From the NCBI RefSeq assembly GCF_000282315.2, contig NZ_AKJN02000007.1, positions 930,001 through 994,000 of the forward strand: DNA of 64,000 nt, read 5' to 3'. The translations under genes and the position numbers were made by a program. Below the pieces are notes generated by a model, which saw only the letters and a program-made list of their open reading frames with translations, was not told the DNA's origin and ran no database searches. This document shows positions 25,152 to 33,979 of this stretch, in pieces (the stretch's first letter is position 1; each line of letters opens with the position of its first letter). The stretch is from Pseudomonas sp. GM41(2012). GTDB taxonomy: Bacteria > Pseudomonadota > Gammaproteobacteria > Pseudomonadales > Pseudomonadaceae.

Positions 25152-27536
25152 ATGCGCTATTTGCTGATGTTGCTGTTGTGCTTGCCCCTCATGGCGAGTG
25201 CAGTCGAATTCGACGAATTCACTCAAAGCCTTCCCCTGGGCCGAACCTTGCAAGTGTTCGAAGACGCGGGCGGTCAGGCGACCGTCGCCGATGTCCGTGC
25301 GCAGGCAGCGGCCGGAAACTTCAAGCCCCACGATAAAGCTACCCTCAACGCCGGTTACTCGCGTTCAGTGTTCTGGCTGAAAATCGACCTGCATTACCGC
25401 CCGAACAACCCCGCGGTGCAACGCACCTGGTTGCTGGAACTGGCCTATCCACCCCTTGATCACATTGATCTTTATTTGCCCGATGCGGCCGGTGACTATC
25501 AACTGGCACGTCAGACCGGTGATGCCTTGCCGTTCGACAGTCGCGAGATCCGCCAGAACAACTATTTGTTCGATCTGAACTTCACCGCTGATCAAGCGCA
25601 AACCCTGTACCTGCGCCTGCAAAGTGAAGGGTCGATCCAGGCGCCGGTCACCCTATGGTCGAGCACTGCCTACCTGGAAGAGCAACCGATCCGACTGTAT
25701 GTGCTGGGGCTGATCTACGGCGTATTGCTGGGGATGCTGGTGTACAACCTGTTCATCTATCTCAGCGTGCGCGATACCAGCTATCTCTATTACATCTTCT
25801 ATATCGCCTCGTTCGGTTTGTATCAGCTGTCAGTGAATGGCGCGGCCGTGGAGTATTTCTGGCCGAACAATCCCTGGTGGGCCAACGCGGCGACGCCTTT
25901 TTTCATCGGTTGCTCAAGCCTGTTCGGCAGCCAGTTCGCGCGCAGCTTCTTGCAGACGGCGACCCACAGTCGCTGGCTCGACCGCTTATTGCTGGCGTTG
26001 ATCGCGTTTAGCGCAGTGGTTGTCGGGTTGTCGTTGATGACCAGTTACGCCCTGGCCCTGCGCCTGGCGACGGCGCTGGCACTGACGTTCACCATCGTGA
26101 TTTTTGCCGCAGGGATTTTCGCCTGGCTGCGTGGCCTGCGAGTGGCGCGTTATTTCATCATTGCCTGGTCGGCGTTTTTACTCGGCGGCATCATCAACAC
26201 CCTGATGGTGCTGGGTTACCTGCCAAACGTGTTCCTGACCATGTATTCCAGCCAGATCGGCTCGGCGATTGAAGTGGCGCTGCTGTCCCTGGCGCTGGCC
26301 GATCGCATTAATGCCATGCGCGAGCAACAGGCACAGACCCTGTTCGATGCCGGTCAAACGCTTGAAGTGCTGAACCAGCAATTGGCTCGCAGTAACAAGC
26401 TCAAGGACGAATTCCTCGCCACCCTGACCCACGAACTGCGCACGCCCATGAACGGTGTGATCGGTTCGCTTGAGCTGATGCAGACCGTCGAGATGGACCC
26501 GGAGCTGGAGCAATACCAGCAAACGGCCTACGGTTCGGCGCGAGACATGATGCGCATGGTCAACGGCATCCTCACCCTGACCGAGTTGCAGGCCGGCAAG
26601 CTCAAGACCTATCCGGCCGTTTTCAGTTTGCGCGGCGTGGTCGAGGCTTTGCGCCTGCAGTTCGAGGGCAACGCGTCGAGCAAGTCGCTGGACTTCAAAG
26701 TCGAGGTCACGCCGGGACTGCCGGATCGCTTGCACGGCGACAGCGCCAAGTTGGCGCAATGCCTGGAATGCCTGCTGGATAACGCGATCAAGTTCACGCG
26801 GATCGGCGGACTGGCGCTGCGGGTGACGGGTAAACCCGTGGCGCCCGACCGACTGGCGCTGTCCTTTGCGGTGATCGACACCGGCATCGGCTTCACCGAT
26901 CTGGGGGAGGCGACACTGTATCAGCGGTTCTTCCAGCTCGATGGCTCGATGACCCGTGAGTACGGCGGTCTGGGCGTCGGCCTGGCAATCTGTCGGCAAC
27001 TGGTCGAACTGCTCGGTGGAAAACTGACCCACCGCTCCGAGCTTGGTCGTGGCAGCCGCTTCCAGCTCGACGTCGAGTTCGAACTGCCCGTGGTGGAGCG
27101 GTCGCCAGTGCCCCTGATGAACCGGGAGTTTCCCCGCCTGCGACTGCCTCAGGACTGCACCGTACTGCTGGTTGATGACAACAGCATCAATCAGTTGGTG
27201 ATGCGCGGCATGTTGCTCAAACTTGGGTTCCGGGTGCGCTCCACCGACAACGGGGCTACCGCGATCGATCACTTGCAGCGCGAAACCTTCGATGCGGTAT
27301 TGCTCGACTACCAGCTTCCACCGCTGGACGGCACGTCCCTCTGTTGCCAGATCCGCGCGTTGCCGGGCTGCGCCGAACTGCCGGTGTTCGTGATTGCCTT
27401 GAGCATTGATCGGGAGCGGTGCCCGACCGGTGCCTTGATCGATTATCTGAACAAACCGGTGAAATTCGAGGACCTGCAGGCAGCGCTCTATCGCCGGGTT
27501 CTGTGTCCAAGACAGGGCGAAAGCGCCGACAGTTAG
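25152..27536 (+). CDS. ladS: Hybrid sensor histidine kinase LadS
   Basis: Membrane sensor that in P. aeruginosa feeds into the Gac/Rsm pathway and promotes biofilm and type VI secretion, there in response to calcium. Length is 794 residues, nearly equal to the PAO1 protein. Order: signal peptide ('LMASAVEF'), periplasmic 7TMR-DISMED2 domain (about 25-165), seven membrane helices (about 175-390), HisKA with H427 in 'LTHELRTPMNG', HATPase ('DNAIKFTR', 'GLGVGLAICRQL'), and a C-terminal receiver with phospho-acceptor D719 in 'LLDYQLPPLDG' and the conserved lysine in 'LNKPVKF'. The neighbourhood thiD-ladS-acyl-CoA dehydrogenase matches PAO1. Confidence 0.93.
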   Translation: MRYLLMLLLCLPLMASAVEFDEFTQSLPLGRTLQVFEDAGGQATVADVRAQAAAGNFKPHDKATLNAGYSRSVFWLKIDLHYRPNNPAVQRTWLLELAYPPLDHIDLYLPDAAGDYQLARQTGDALPFDSREIRQNNYLFDLNFTADQAQTLYLRLQSEGSIQAPVTLWSSTAYLEEQPIRLYVLGLIYGVLLGMLVYNLFIYLSVRDTSYLYYIFYIASFGLYQLSVNGAAVEYFWPNNPWWANAATPFFIGCSSLFGSQFARSFLQTATHSRWLDRLLLALIAFSAVVVGLSLMTSYALALRLATALALTFTIVIFAAGIFAWLRGLRVARYFIIAWSAFLLGGIINTLMVLGYLPNVFLTMYSSQIGSAIEVALLSLALADRINAMREQQAQTLFDAGQTLEVLNQQLARSNKLKDEFLATLTHELRTPMNGVIGSLELMQTVEMDPELEQYQQTAYGSARDMMRMVNGILTLTELQAGKLKTYPAVFSLRGVVEALRLQFEGNASSKSLDFKVEVTPGLPDRLHGDSAKLAQCLECLLDNAIKFTRIGGLALRVTGKPVAPDRLALSFAVIDTGIGFTDLGEATLYQRFFQLDGSMTREYGGLGVGLAICRQLVELLGGKLTHRSELGRGSRFQLDVEFELPVVERSPVPLMNREFPRLRLPQDCTVLLVDDNSINQLVMRGMLLKLGFRVRSTDNGATAIDHLQRETFDAVLLDYQLPPLDGTSLCCQIRALPGCAELPVFVIALSIDRERCPTGALIDYLNKPVKFEDLQAALYRRVLCPRQGESADS

Positions 27537-27610
27537 GCAGATATGACGCTTTGTTCGGCCAGGGGGCGGTGCTTAACTGAAGTTCCTTGGCTGACCAAAG
27601 GAGCCCCGTC

Positions 27611-29257
27611 ATGAACCTGCATCAGTTCGCCGAAACCCACGAAGTCACCAACCAGCCACCGTCGCTGGACGGCGCCAACCTGTATCGCATCGACCTGCCG
27701 TTGCAGGAGTGGTCGCGGCATTTCGGGGCCGGGTGGGCCGAGTCGCGGATCGACGCTTACGGCGCCCTGGCCGGTGGGCCGCTGATGGAAGCGGGGTTCC
27801 TGGCCAATCAGAACAAGCCGGTTTTCAGCAGCCATGACCGTTACGGCCATCGCATCGACCTGGTTGAATTTCACCCGGCGTATCACGAGTTGATGCGCAC
27901 GGCGATCGAGCACGGTCTGACTTCGTTGCCCTGGGCACATCCGCAGTCCGGCACCCACGTCGCCCGCGCCTCCATGACCTACCTGCACAGCCAGGCCGAA
28001 GCCGGTAGTGGTTGCCCGCTGACCATGACCTTCGCCAGCGTCCCGGCGATGCGCCTGCAAGCGGATCTGGCGGAGCAATGGCTGCCGAAAATCCTCTCCA
28101 CCGAATACGACCCGCGCAACGTCGGCATGGCCCACAAGGCCGGGGTCACCATCGGCATGGCGATGACCGAGAAACAGGGCGGCACCGACGTGCGGGCCAA
28201 CACCACCAAGGCTTTTCCGGTCGGCGCCAGTGGTCCGGGCCAGGCGTATGAACTGGTGGGCCACAAGTGGTTCTGTTCGGCGCCGATGTGCGATGCCTTC
28301 CTCACCCTGGCTCAGACTGACAAGGGGTTGACCTGTTTCCTGCTGCCGCGCCATCGCCCGGACGACACGCGCAATCAGTTCTACATACAGCGCCTGAAGA
28401 ACAAGCTCGGCAATTGCTCCAACGCGTCCAGCGAAGTGGAGTTCCGTGGTGCGCTGGCGTGGATGGTTGGCGAGGAGGGACGGGGCGTTCCGACCATCAT
28501 CGAAATGGTCGCCATGACCCGCTTCGATTGCATGGTCGGCTCCAGTTCGCTGATGCGCCAGGCCCTGACCCAGGCCAGCCATCACTGCGCTCACCGCAAG
28601 GTCGGCGGCAAATTGCTCAGCGAACAACCCTTGATGCAGAACGTACTGGCCGACCTGGCCCTGGAAAGCGAAGCCGCCCTGGCTTTGAGCCTGCGCATGG
28701 GCCGGGCGCTGGATCATCTGGATGACGAGCATGAAGCCAAATTCGCCCGGCTGGTCACGGCGGTAGGCAAATACTGGATCTGCAAACGCGCGCCTGGGAT
28801 GATCAACGAAGCCGCCGAATGCATGGGCGGCGCCGGTTATGTCGAAGACAGCATCTTGCCGCGGTTGTACCGTGAAGCTCCGGTCAATTCGACGTGGGAA
28901 GGTTCCGGCAACGTGCAATGCCTCGACGTATTGCGAGCGTTGTCCAAGGAGCCGGGCGTGCTCGACGTATTGTTCAGCGAATTGGGCGATGGTCATGGCG
29001 ACAAGCGCCTGGCCGCACACATCACTCAATTGCAGGCAGCGTTCAAGGACACCAGCGACATTCAGTATCGTGCGCGGCAGCTTACCGAAGACATCGCCTT
29101 GGGCCTTCAGGCCAAGCTGTTGCTGGAGACGGGCAACGCGGCCGTGAGTGACGCTTTCATCGCCAGCCGCCTCGGTTCCGCCGGTCGGGTGTACGGCGCG
29201 TTACCGCGTGGGCTGGATGTAGAAGCGATTGTCGCCCGGTCGACACCGCTTCTATGA
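27611..29257 (+). CDS. AidB-like acyl-CoA dehydrogenase
   Basis: FAD-dependent acyl-CoA dehydrogenase-fold protein of 548 residues, ATG 27611 after CAAAGGAGCC. It follows E. coli AidB along its length: 'FHPAYHELM', 'CPLTMTFAS', 'GMAMTEKQGGTDVRANTT', 'GHKWFCSAPMCDAFL', 'LKNKLGNCSNASSEVEF', 'PVNSTWEGSGNVQCLDVLR'. AidB binds DNA and is induced by alkylation, with weak isovaleryl-CoA dehydrogenase activity; whether this orthologue protects DNA or degrades acyl-CoA is open. No Ada-box context was recognised. It lies alone between ladS and a REPIN. Confidence 0.88.
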   Translation: MNLHQFAETHEVTNQPPSLDGANLYRIDLPLQEWSRHFGAGWAESRIDAYGALAGGPLMEAGFLANQNKPVFSSHDRYGHRIDLVEFHPAYHELMRTAIEHGLTSLPWAHPQSGTHVARASMTYLHSQAEAGSGCPLTMTFASVPAMRLQADLAEQWLPKILSTEYDPRNVGMAHKAGVTIGMAMTEKQGGTDVRANTTKAFPVGASGPGQAYELVGHKWFCSAPMCDAFLTLAQTDKGLTCFLLPRHRPDDTRNQFYIQRLKNKLGNCSNASSEVEFRGALAWMVGEEGRGVPTIIEMVAMTRFDCMVGSSSLMRQALTQASHHCAHRKVGGKLLSEQPLMQNVLADLALESEAALALSLRMGRALDHLDDEHEAKFARLVTAVGKYWICKRAPGMINEAAECMGGAGYVEDSILPRLYREAPVNSTWEGSGNVQCLDVLRALSKEPGVLDVLFSELGDGHGDKRLAAHITQLQAAFKDTSDIQYRARQLTEDIALGLQAKLLLETGNAAVSDAFIASRLGSAGRVYGALPRGLDVEAIVARSTPLL

Positions 29258-29272
29258 GCGACCCCGATCCAA

Positions 29273-29362
29273 TGTGGGAGTGAGCCTGCTCGCGATGACG
29301 GTTCAACATTCAACAGTTATGTCGACTGTCATACCGCTATCGCGAGCAGGCTCGCTCCCACA
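29273..29362. repeat. REPIN, GTGGGAGCGAGCCTGCTCGCGAT class
   Basis: Inverted arms TGTGGGAGTGAGCCTGCTCG... and ...CGAGCAGGCTCGCTCCCACA with one mismatch, in the gap before amn. Confidence 0.85.
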
Positions 29363-29466
29363 GTGGATCTAGGGTGGACTTGGCATTTGTGTAGCAACCG
29401 CTGTTCCCGTGAAGCGACGATGCAGGCAAGATGAAGGCCTGCAAGTCAGAACACAGGATGCTGATC

Positions 29467-30930
29467 GTGACCGAAGCTTTTATTGTCGTTCAAACCGCCG
29501 AGCAAGCCGTGGACCGGCTTGCGCTCTTGCACAATCGTGCAACCACCGCGCTGAACCAGGCGCTCAAGCGTTACCTCAAGGATCGAGTCGAACCGGACGC
29601 CGAACAGCGTGCGATGTTTCGTTATCCCGAACTGCGTCTGACCTACCATTGCCAGGGCGAAGTCCCACAGACCACTCGCGCCTACGCCAAGGTTCAACTG
29701 CCGGGGACTTACAGCGTCACCGTCACTCATCCCGCCGCCTTCCGTAAATACCTGCTGGAACAGCTAGTGCCGCTGATGCATGACTTCACCGTGACGGTGG
29801 AAGTCGGCATCAGCCAGCAAAACATTCCTTATCCGTACGTGGTTGAGCAGGGCGAAGAACTGGCCGGCTCCGGCGTCACCGCTGCCGTGCTGGCGCGGGT
29901 GTTCCCGAGTACGGATTTGTCGGCTGCGACCGATGGCATCGCCGACGGTCTGTACGATTGGGAAAACACCGACCCGCTGCCGCTGGCCTTGTTCGACGCT
30001 GCGCGGGTGGATTTCTCCCTGCGCCGTCTGGTGCATTACACCGGCAGCGACTGGCGTCATGTGCAGCCATGGATTCTGCTGACCAACTACCACCGCTATG
30101 TTGACCAGTTCATCGTCCATGGCCTGGAACAGTTGCGCAGCGATCCGCGTTTCGTGCGCATGGTCCTGCCGGGCAACGTGATCATCGAAAAGAGCATGGA
30201 CCACGGCGAAGCTTCGGCGATTGCCGCCGGTGTGGTCTGGCACCGCTATCAGATGCCGGCCTATCACCTGATCGCCAGCGACGGCCACGGCGTGACCCTG
30301 GTGAACATCGGCGTCGGCCCGTCCAACGCCAAGAACATCACCGACCATTTGGCGGTGCTGCGTCCGCATTGCTGGCTGATGATCGGCCACTGTGGCGGTT
30401 TGCGTCAGTCGCAGACGATTGGCGATTACGTGCTGGCGCACGCTTACATGCGTCGCGACGGGATTCTCGATCGGGTCGTGCCGCCGAATATTCCGATTCC
30501 GGCCCTGGCCGAAGTGCAAATGGCGTTGCAGCAAGCGGCGGCCAATATCACCGGTGAGAAGGGCGACGAACTGAAAAAACGCCTGCGCACCGGCACCGTA
30601 CTGACCTACGACGACCGTAACTGGGAATTGCGCTGGGCTCAGGAACGTCCGCTGATCAACCTGTCTCGCGCCGTGGCGGTGGACATGGAAAGCGGCACCG
30701 TCGCCGCCCAAGGTTATCGCTTGCGGGTTCCGTACGGCACGTTGCTCTGTGTGTCGGACAAACCGTTGCACAGCGAAATCAAACTGCCGGGTTCGGCCAA
30801 CGCCTTCTATGAACGCGCGGTCAGCCAGCATTTGAAGATCGGCATCGAGGCGGTGGATTTGCTGCGCACCGAACTCAACTCGCTGCACTCGCGCAAACTG
30901 CGCAGCTTCGACGAGCCGCCGTTCCGCTGA
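29467..30930 (+). CDS. amn: AMP nucleosidase Amn
   Basis: Hydrolyses AMP to adenine and ribose-5-phosphate, controlling purine pools. I favour the GTG at 29467 because AGGA lies eight bases upstream; an ATG at 29458 overlaps that site. From the GTG the protein is 487 residues, like E. coli Amn (484). The N-terminal AMP_N domain covers about 1-170, the nucleoside-phosphorylase-like domain the rest, with 'GHGVTLVNIGVGPSNAKNITDHLA', 'MIGHCGGLR' and the conserved 'VDMESGTVAAQGYR'. Confidence 0.94.
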   Translation: MTEAFIVVQTAEQAVDRLALLHNRATTALNQALKRYLKDRVEPDAEQRAMFRYPELRLTYHCQGEVPQTTRAYAKVQLPGTYSVTVTHPAAFRKYLLEQLVPLMHDFTVTVEVGISQQNIPYPYVVEQGEELAGSGVTAAVLARVFPSTDLSAATDGIADGLYDWENTDPLPLALFDAARVDFSLRRLVHYTGSDWRHVQPWILLTNYHRYVDQFIVHGLEQLRSDPRFVRMVLPGNVIIEKSMDHGEASAIAAGVVWHRYQMPAYHLIASDGHGVTLVNIGVGPSNAKNITDHLAVLRPHCWLMIGHCGGLRQSQTIGDYVLAHAYMRRDGILDRVVPPNIPIPALAEVQMALQQAAANITGEKGDELKKRLRTGTVLTYDDRNWELRWAQERPLINLSRAVAVDMESGTVAAQGYRLRVPYGTLLCVSDKPLHSEIKLPGSANAFYERAVSQHLKIGIEAVDLLRTELNSLHSRKLRSFDEPPFR

Positions 30931-30999
30931 TTGCGAGATGGTCATTTAGCGGTCAGGGCACTAGCATTAGCAGCCCTGACCGTTAGATGTTCACTTCCC

Positions 31000-31641
31000 A
31001 TGTCCCGTCCTCAACGTCCCGTTTCCCGCCGCCCTGGCGTGAAGCCTGCGCCATCGTCCTCAGCCCCGCGCCGTGTCGCCAAAGCGCCACCGGCCGAGCC
31101 GAAGCTGATTCTGTTCAACAAGCCGTTCGATGTGCTGACGCAATTCAGCGACGGAGAAGGGCGGGCGACGCTCAAGGATTACATCGAGATTCCCGGGATT
31201 TACCCGGCAGGACGGCTGGACCGCGACAGTGAAGGTTTGCTGCTGCTGACCAACGATGGCCAGCTTCAGGCGCGGATCGCCGACCCGAAACACAAACTGG
31301 CCAAGACTTATTGGGTGCAGGTTGAAGGCGAGCCGAGTGCTGAGCAATTGCAGCGATTGCGCGATGGTGTCGAACTGAATGACGGCATGACGCTACCGGC
31401 TGAAGCGCGGCAGCTTGAAGTACCTGAACTGTGGCCACGCAACCCGCCCGTGCGCTTTCGCAAAAGCGTGCCAACGAGCTGGCTGGAATTGGTGATTCGC
31501 GAAGGGCGTAACCGTCAGGTACGACGCATGACCGCGGCGGTCGGTTTGCCGACATTGCGTCTGGTACGAGTCAGAATCGGCGACTGGTCGATCGAAGGGC
31601 TCGATCAGGGCCAGTGGAAGGAAGTGCCGGCGCGTTTATAA
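31000..31641 (+). CDS. rluE: 23S rRNA pseudouridine(2457) synthase RluE
   Basis: Pseudouridine synthase of the RsuA/RluB/E/F family, 213 residues from ATG 31000. An extra basic, proline-rich tail (about residues 1-35) precedes the catalytic domain, and there is no S4 domain, as expected for RluE. The catalytic aspartate is in 'YPAGRLDRDSEGLLLLTNDG', and 'LVIREGRNRQVRRMTAAVG' is the family C-terminal block. The last six bases overlap the convergent DUF2788 gene. Confidence 0.9.
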   Translation: MSRPQRPVSRRPGVKPAPSSSAPRRVAKAPPAEPKLILFNKPFDVLTQFSDGEGRATLKDYIEIPGIYPAGRLDRDSEGLLLLTNDGQLQARIADPKHKLAKTYWVQVEGEPSAEQLQRLRDGVELNDGMTLPAEARQLEVPELWPRNPPVRFRKSVPTSWLELVIREGRNRQVRRMTAAVGLPTLRLVRVRIGDWSIEGLDQGQWKEVPARL

Positions 31642-31845
31642 CGTGCCGGATTCAATCAGGCCGATGACCACGCTTTTGATTACGAACGCGGCCACGCCCA
31701 GGCCAAGTACGAAGAACAGGATGAACGAGCCAAAGCGTCCGGCCTTGGACTTCTTCGCCAGATCCCAGACGATGAAACCCATGAAAATGATCAGGATGCT
31801 GACCAGTCCGGTCATCATCCACTCTTCGAATACTGCAGGATCCAT
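31636..31845 (-). CDS. DUF2788 small membrane protein
   Basis: Protein of 69 residues with two predicted membrane helices ('GLVSILIIFMGFIVWDLA' and 'FGSFILFFVLGLGVAAFVI') joined by the basic loop 'KKSKAGR'. DUF2788 is conserved in gammaproteobacteria and has no known function. The gene is convergent with rluE and shares its last six bases with it. Confidence 0.85.
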   Translation of the reverse strand: MDPAVFEEWMMTGLVSILIIFMGFIVWDLAKKSKAGRFGSFILFFVLGLGVAAFVIKSVVIGLIESGTL

Positions 31846-31956
31846 CGAACATCTCCAGCGCGGGCGGGGCTAAAAGGCGCTGGAGTATACGCCACGGCGA
31901 ATTGGCGGAGTATTGACCTGCGTCGGTGTGTCGCAGTCATTTGTCTGAAAACACAC

Positions 31957-32052
31957 TGTGGCGAGGGGATTTATCCCCGTTCCAGTGCGTAGCACTGGCC
32001 GAGACTTTTAGGGTCGCTTCGCAACCCAGCGGGGATAAATCCCCTCGCCACA
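31957..32052. repeat. REP-type repeat, GTGGCGAGGGGATTTATCCCC class
   Basis: Perfect 23-bp inverted arms (31957-31979 and 32030-32052), each itself a hairpin (GGGGATTTATCCCC). The right arm touches the 3' end of the Lrp-type gene. Confidence 0.88.
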
Positions 32053-32053
32053 A

Positions 32054-32533
32054 TCAGCTGCGCAGATGAGTCAGCGGCAACTCGGTGCTATTGAGCACCT
32101 GATTAAGCACAAAACTCGACCGCACACTTGTCACCCCTTCAATCCGGGTGAGGTGTCCCAGCAGCAGTTTTTGATAATGGTCCATGTCCGGCACGACGAC
32201 CTTGAGCTGGTAGTCAGCATCCATCCCGGTCACCAGGCTGCACTCCAGCACCTGCGGCAACGTACGAATCGCCGCTTCGAAGTTTTCGAAACGCTCCGGC
32301 GTATGCCGGTCCATGCCGATCAACACGTAAGCCGTCAGGCTCAAACCGAGCATCTTGCGGTCCAGCAGGGCCACCTGGCGGGAGATGTAGCCGTCATCTT
32401 CCAGCTGCTTGACCCGCCGCGAGCATGGCGACGGGGACAAGCCGATGCGTTCGGCCAGCTCCTGGTTGGAGATGCGCGCGTCACGCTGCAATTCCGCCAA
32501 AATGCTCAGGTCGTATCGGTCGAGTTTGCTCAT
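32054..32533 (-). CDS. Lrp/AsnC-family transcriptional regulator
   Basis: Regulator of 159 residues, ATG at 32533. N-terminal winged helix-turn-helix ('MSKLDRYDLSILAELQRDAR', 'LAERIGLSPSPCSRRVKQLE') and C-terminal RAM/ActR domain for amino-acid binding and oligomerisation. The signature resembles Lrp-type regulators near amino-acid catabolic genes, but the gene divergent here is not enzymatic. It probably regulates itself: the 435-nt upstream gap has the near-palindromic TTGCGCAAG...CTTCGCAA. Confidence 0.9.
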   Translation of the reverse strand: MSKLDRYDLSILAELQRDARISNQELAERIGLSPSPCSRRVKQLEDDGYISRQVALLDRKMLGLSLTAYVLIGMDRHTPERFENFEAAIRTLPQVLECSLVTGMDADYQLKVVVPDMDHYQKLLLGHLTRIEGVTSVRSSFVLNQVLNSTELPLTHLRS

Positions 32534-32586
32534 CAATCAGGCCTTTGTCATAACTATTGCGGTAGATTATCTATCCAGGGTTAAAA

Positions 32587-32624
32587 ATTGCGCAAGTGAT
32601 GTTTATTTGAGCAATCTTCGCAAT
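32587..32624. promoter_or_regulatory. Possible Lrp-type operator upstream of the regulator gene
   Basis: TTGCGCAAG and, after 20 nt, CTTCGCAA form an imperfect inverted pair 50-90 nt upstream of the regulator's start. Lrp-family proteins often bind such spaced AT-rich sites; binding here is an inference. Confidence 0.35.
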
Positions 32625-32649
32625 CCTCTGCCGGCGCCGCGAGCCTATT

Positions 32650-32851
32650 CTTATCACCAGAATCACTGCTCGGACAAACAGTCCAGTGCGGCTCGCCCAA
32701 TCAGGCCAGCTGCGGTCGCCACCCCCACCGGGGATGAGCCGGCCCCCGAGCTACACACTGTCCAGAAGACGGCGTGAGGTGAGCCGACGTCAAAAGCGTC
32801 GAGCACGGACGAAGTTCTCAAAGGGAGGCCGACGGGTCTCCCTTTTCTTTT
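32650..32851 (+). ncRNA. Candidate small RNA ending in an intrinsic terminator
   Basis: This stretch in the 435-nt gap (32534-32968) carries no convincing coding frame but ends in a good terminator (32820-32851). It is GC-rich with several local inverted repeats (for example GACG...CGTC at 32786-32800) and contains GGA triplets in single-strand-like settings, including CACGGACGA near 32804, which resembles RsmA/CsrA-binding motifs. The 5' end is a guess: a TATTCT at about 32643 could be a -10. I cannot assign it to a named RNA family. Confidence 0.4.
32820..32851 (+). terminator. Rho-independent terminator in the lrp-DUF6515 gap
   Basis: AAAGGGAG pairs with CTCCCTTT over eight bases and is followed by TTCTTTT. 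There is no annotated plus-strand gene upstream that it could serve. Confidence 0.75.
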
Positions 32852-32968
32852 GCCCGGAATTTGCCGACTGCCCTCAATAAATAAGTTGCGCGACTGATAA
32901 CCTGTTGCAGAACCGGCCTGTGCTTTCCCAGTCTTACGTACAGGCCCTAACCCGCAGTGAGGAAAAGC

Positions 32969-33979
32969 ATGAAGTCGCGCATCTGGCGTTTGGCCGGTGT
33001 TGGTTTGCTGTGTGTAAGTGTCACTGCGCAATCGCTGGCCGATGAGCCGCAAAACCGTGGCCCCGATGGCGGGCAACGCGGCTCGGATGGCCATCAGGGG
33101 AACAATCAGGGCCACGGCGGCAATAACCAGCCGCACCCGCAGAATAACGACATCATTCGTGGCGACAACAGTCGCCAGTTCGAGCACAACGGCCAGAATC
33201 AGAACGACGGTCAATGGCAGAACCGTGCGCCGCACGACTACAACAATCCGGTTCGACCACCGCCGCCGCAACTACCGGCCAATGACCTGCCGATTCAGGG
33301 GCGGCCCGACACCGTGCGCCAGACCCAGCAGCCACAGCGTGGCTACTATCAGGACGTGCCTCGGCGCAACGATAACAACCCGCATTGGCAGAACAACGGT
33401 CCGCGCCCCGATGACCATCGCTGGTCTGGTCGCCCGGATGGGCATGGCAATGGCTGGGGACCTGGCCCGCAGTACCGTCCCGGTCATGTGATCGATCGCT
33501 TCGCCGACCGTGATTACCGTGTGCCGTACCGTGGTCAGGATTACTTCTACTCCGGCGGCTACTGGTATCGCCCACAAGGCCCGCGCTACGTGGTGGTGCA
33601 GCCGCCCCGCGGGATTCGCGTCAGCTACTTGCCCGATTACGCGCGTGAAGTGTGGATCGGCGGGGCGCTGTTGTTCCTGGCGGCCGGCTCTTATTACGCC
33701 TATCAGGAAAGCACTCAGGATTACATCGTGGTCGAGCCGCCCGTACAACCGCAGCCGCAACCGGTCAGCAATGGTTATGACGTGGTGGCGTATCCGGCCA
33801 ACGGTCAGTCGCCAGAGCAGGTCAACCAGGACGGTTACGAGTGCTATCAATACGCGGTGCAGCAGAGTGGCTTCGATCCGCGAACGGCCACCTACCAGCC
33901 GGACCCGTCGGTGGTACAAGCCTATCGTCAGGCCCAGGGCAACTGCCTGAGCAGTCGCGGCTATCAGGTTTCTTTCTGA
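32969..33979 (+). CDS. DUF6515-type exported Asn/Gln/Pro-rich protein
   Basis: Protein of 336 residues from ATG 32969 (GAGGAAAAG upstream) with a signal peptide ending 'AQSLADEPQ'. The first half (about 25-185) is a low-complexity region rich in N, Q, G, H, P and R. Then comes a tyrosine-rich segment ('YRGQDYFYSGGYWYRPQGP'), one membrane helix ('WIGGALLFLAAGSYYAY', about residues 235-250) and a C-terminal conserved block 'DGYECYQYAVQQSGFDP'. Function unknown; it is probably an envelope protein. The last 16 bases overlap the convergent transporter gene. Confidence 0.8.
   Translation: MKSRIWRLAGVGLLCVSVTAQSLADEPQNRGPDGGQRGSDGHQGNNQGHGGNNQPHPQNNDIIRGDNSRQFEHNGQNQNDGQWQNRAPHDYNNPVRPPPPQLPANDLPIQGRPDTVRQTQQPQRGYYQDVPRRNDNNPHWQNNGPRPDDHRWSGRPDGHGNGWGPGPQYRPGHVIDRFADRDYRVPYRGQDYFYSGGYWYRPQGPRYVVVQPPRGIRVSYLPDYAREVWIGGALLFLAAGSYYAYQESTQDYIVVEPPVQPQPQPVSNGYDVVAYPANGQSPEQVNQDGYECYQYAVQQSGFDPRTATYQPDPSVVQAYRQAQGNCLSSRGYQVSF

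Noticed and set aside
27533..29029. 498-codon open frame antisense to the AidB-like gene
   Set aside because: Shadow of a clear acyl-CoA dehydrogenase gene; no domain recognised.
32663..33271. 202-codon minus-strand frame covering the lrp-DUF6515 gap
   Set aside because: Most of it is antisense to the low-complexity start of the DUF6515 gene. Its tail over the gap looks somewhat protein-like, but there is no start with a ribosome-binding site, and the plus-strand terminator favours an RNA.
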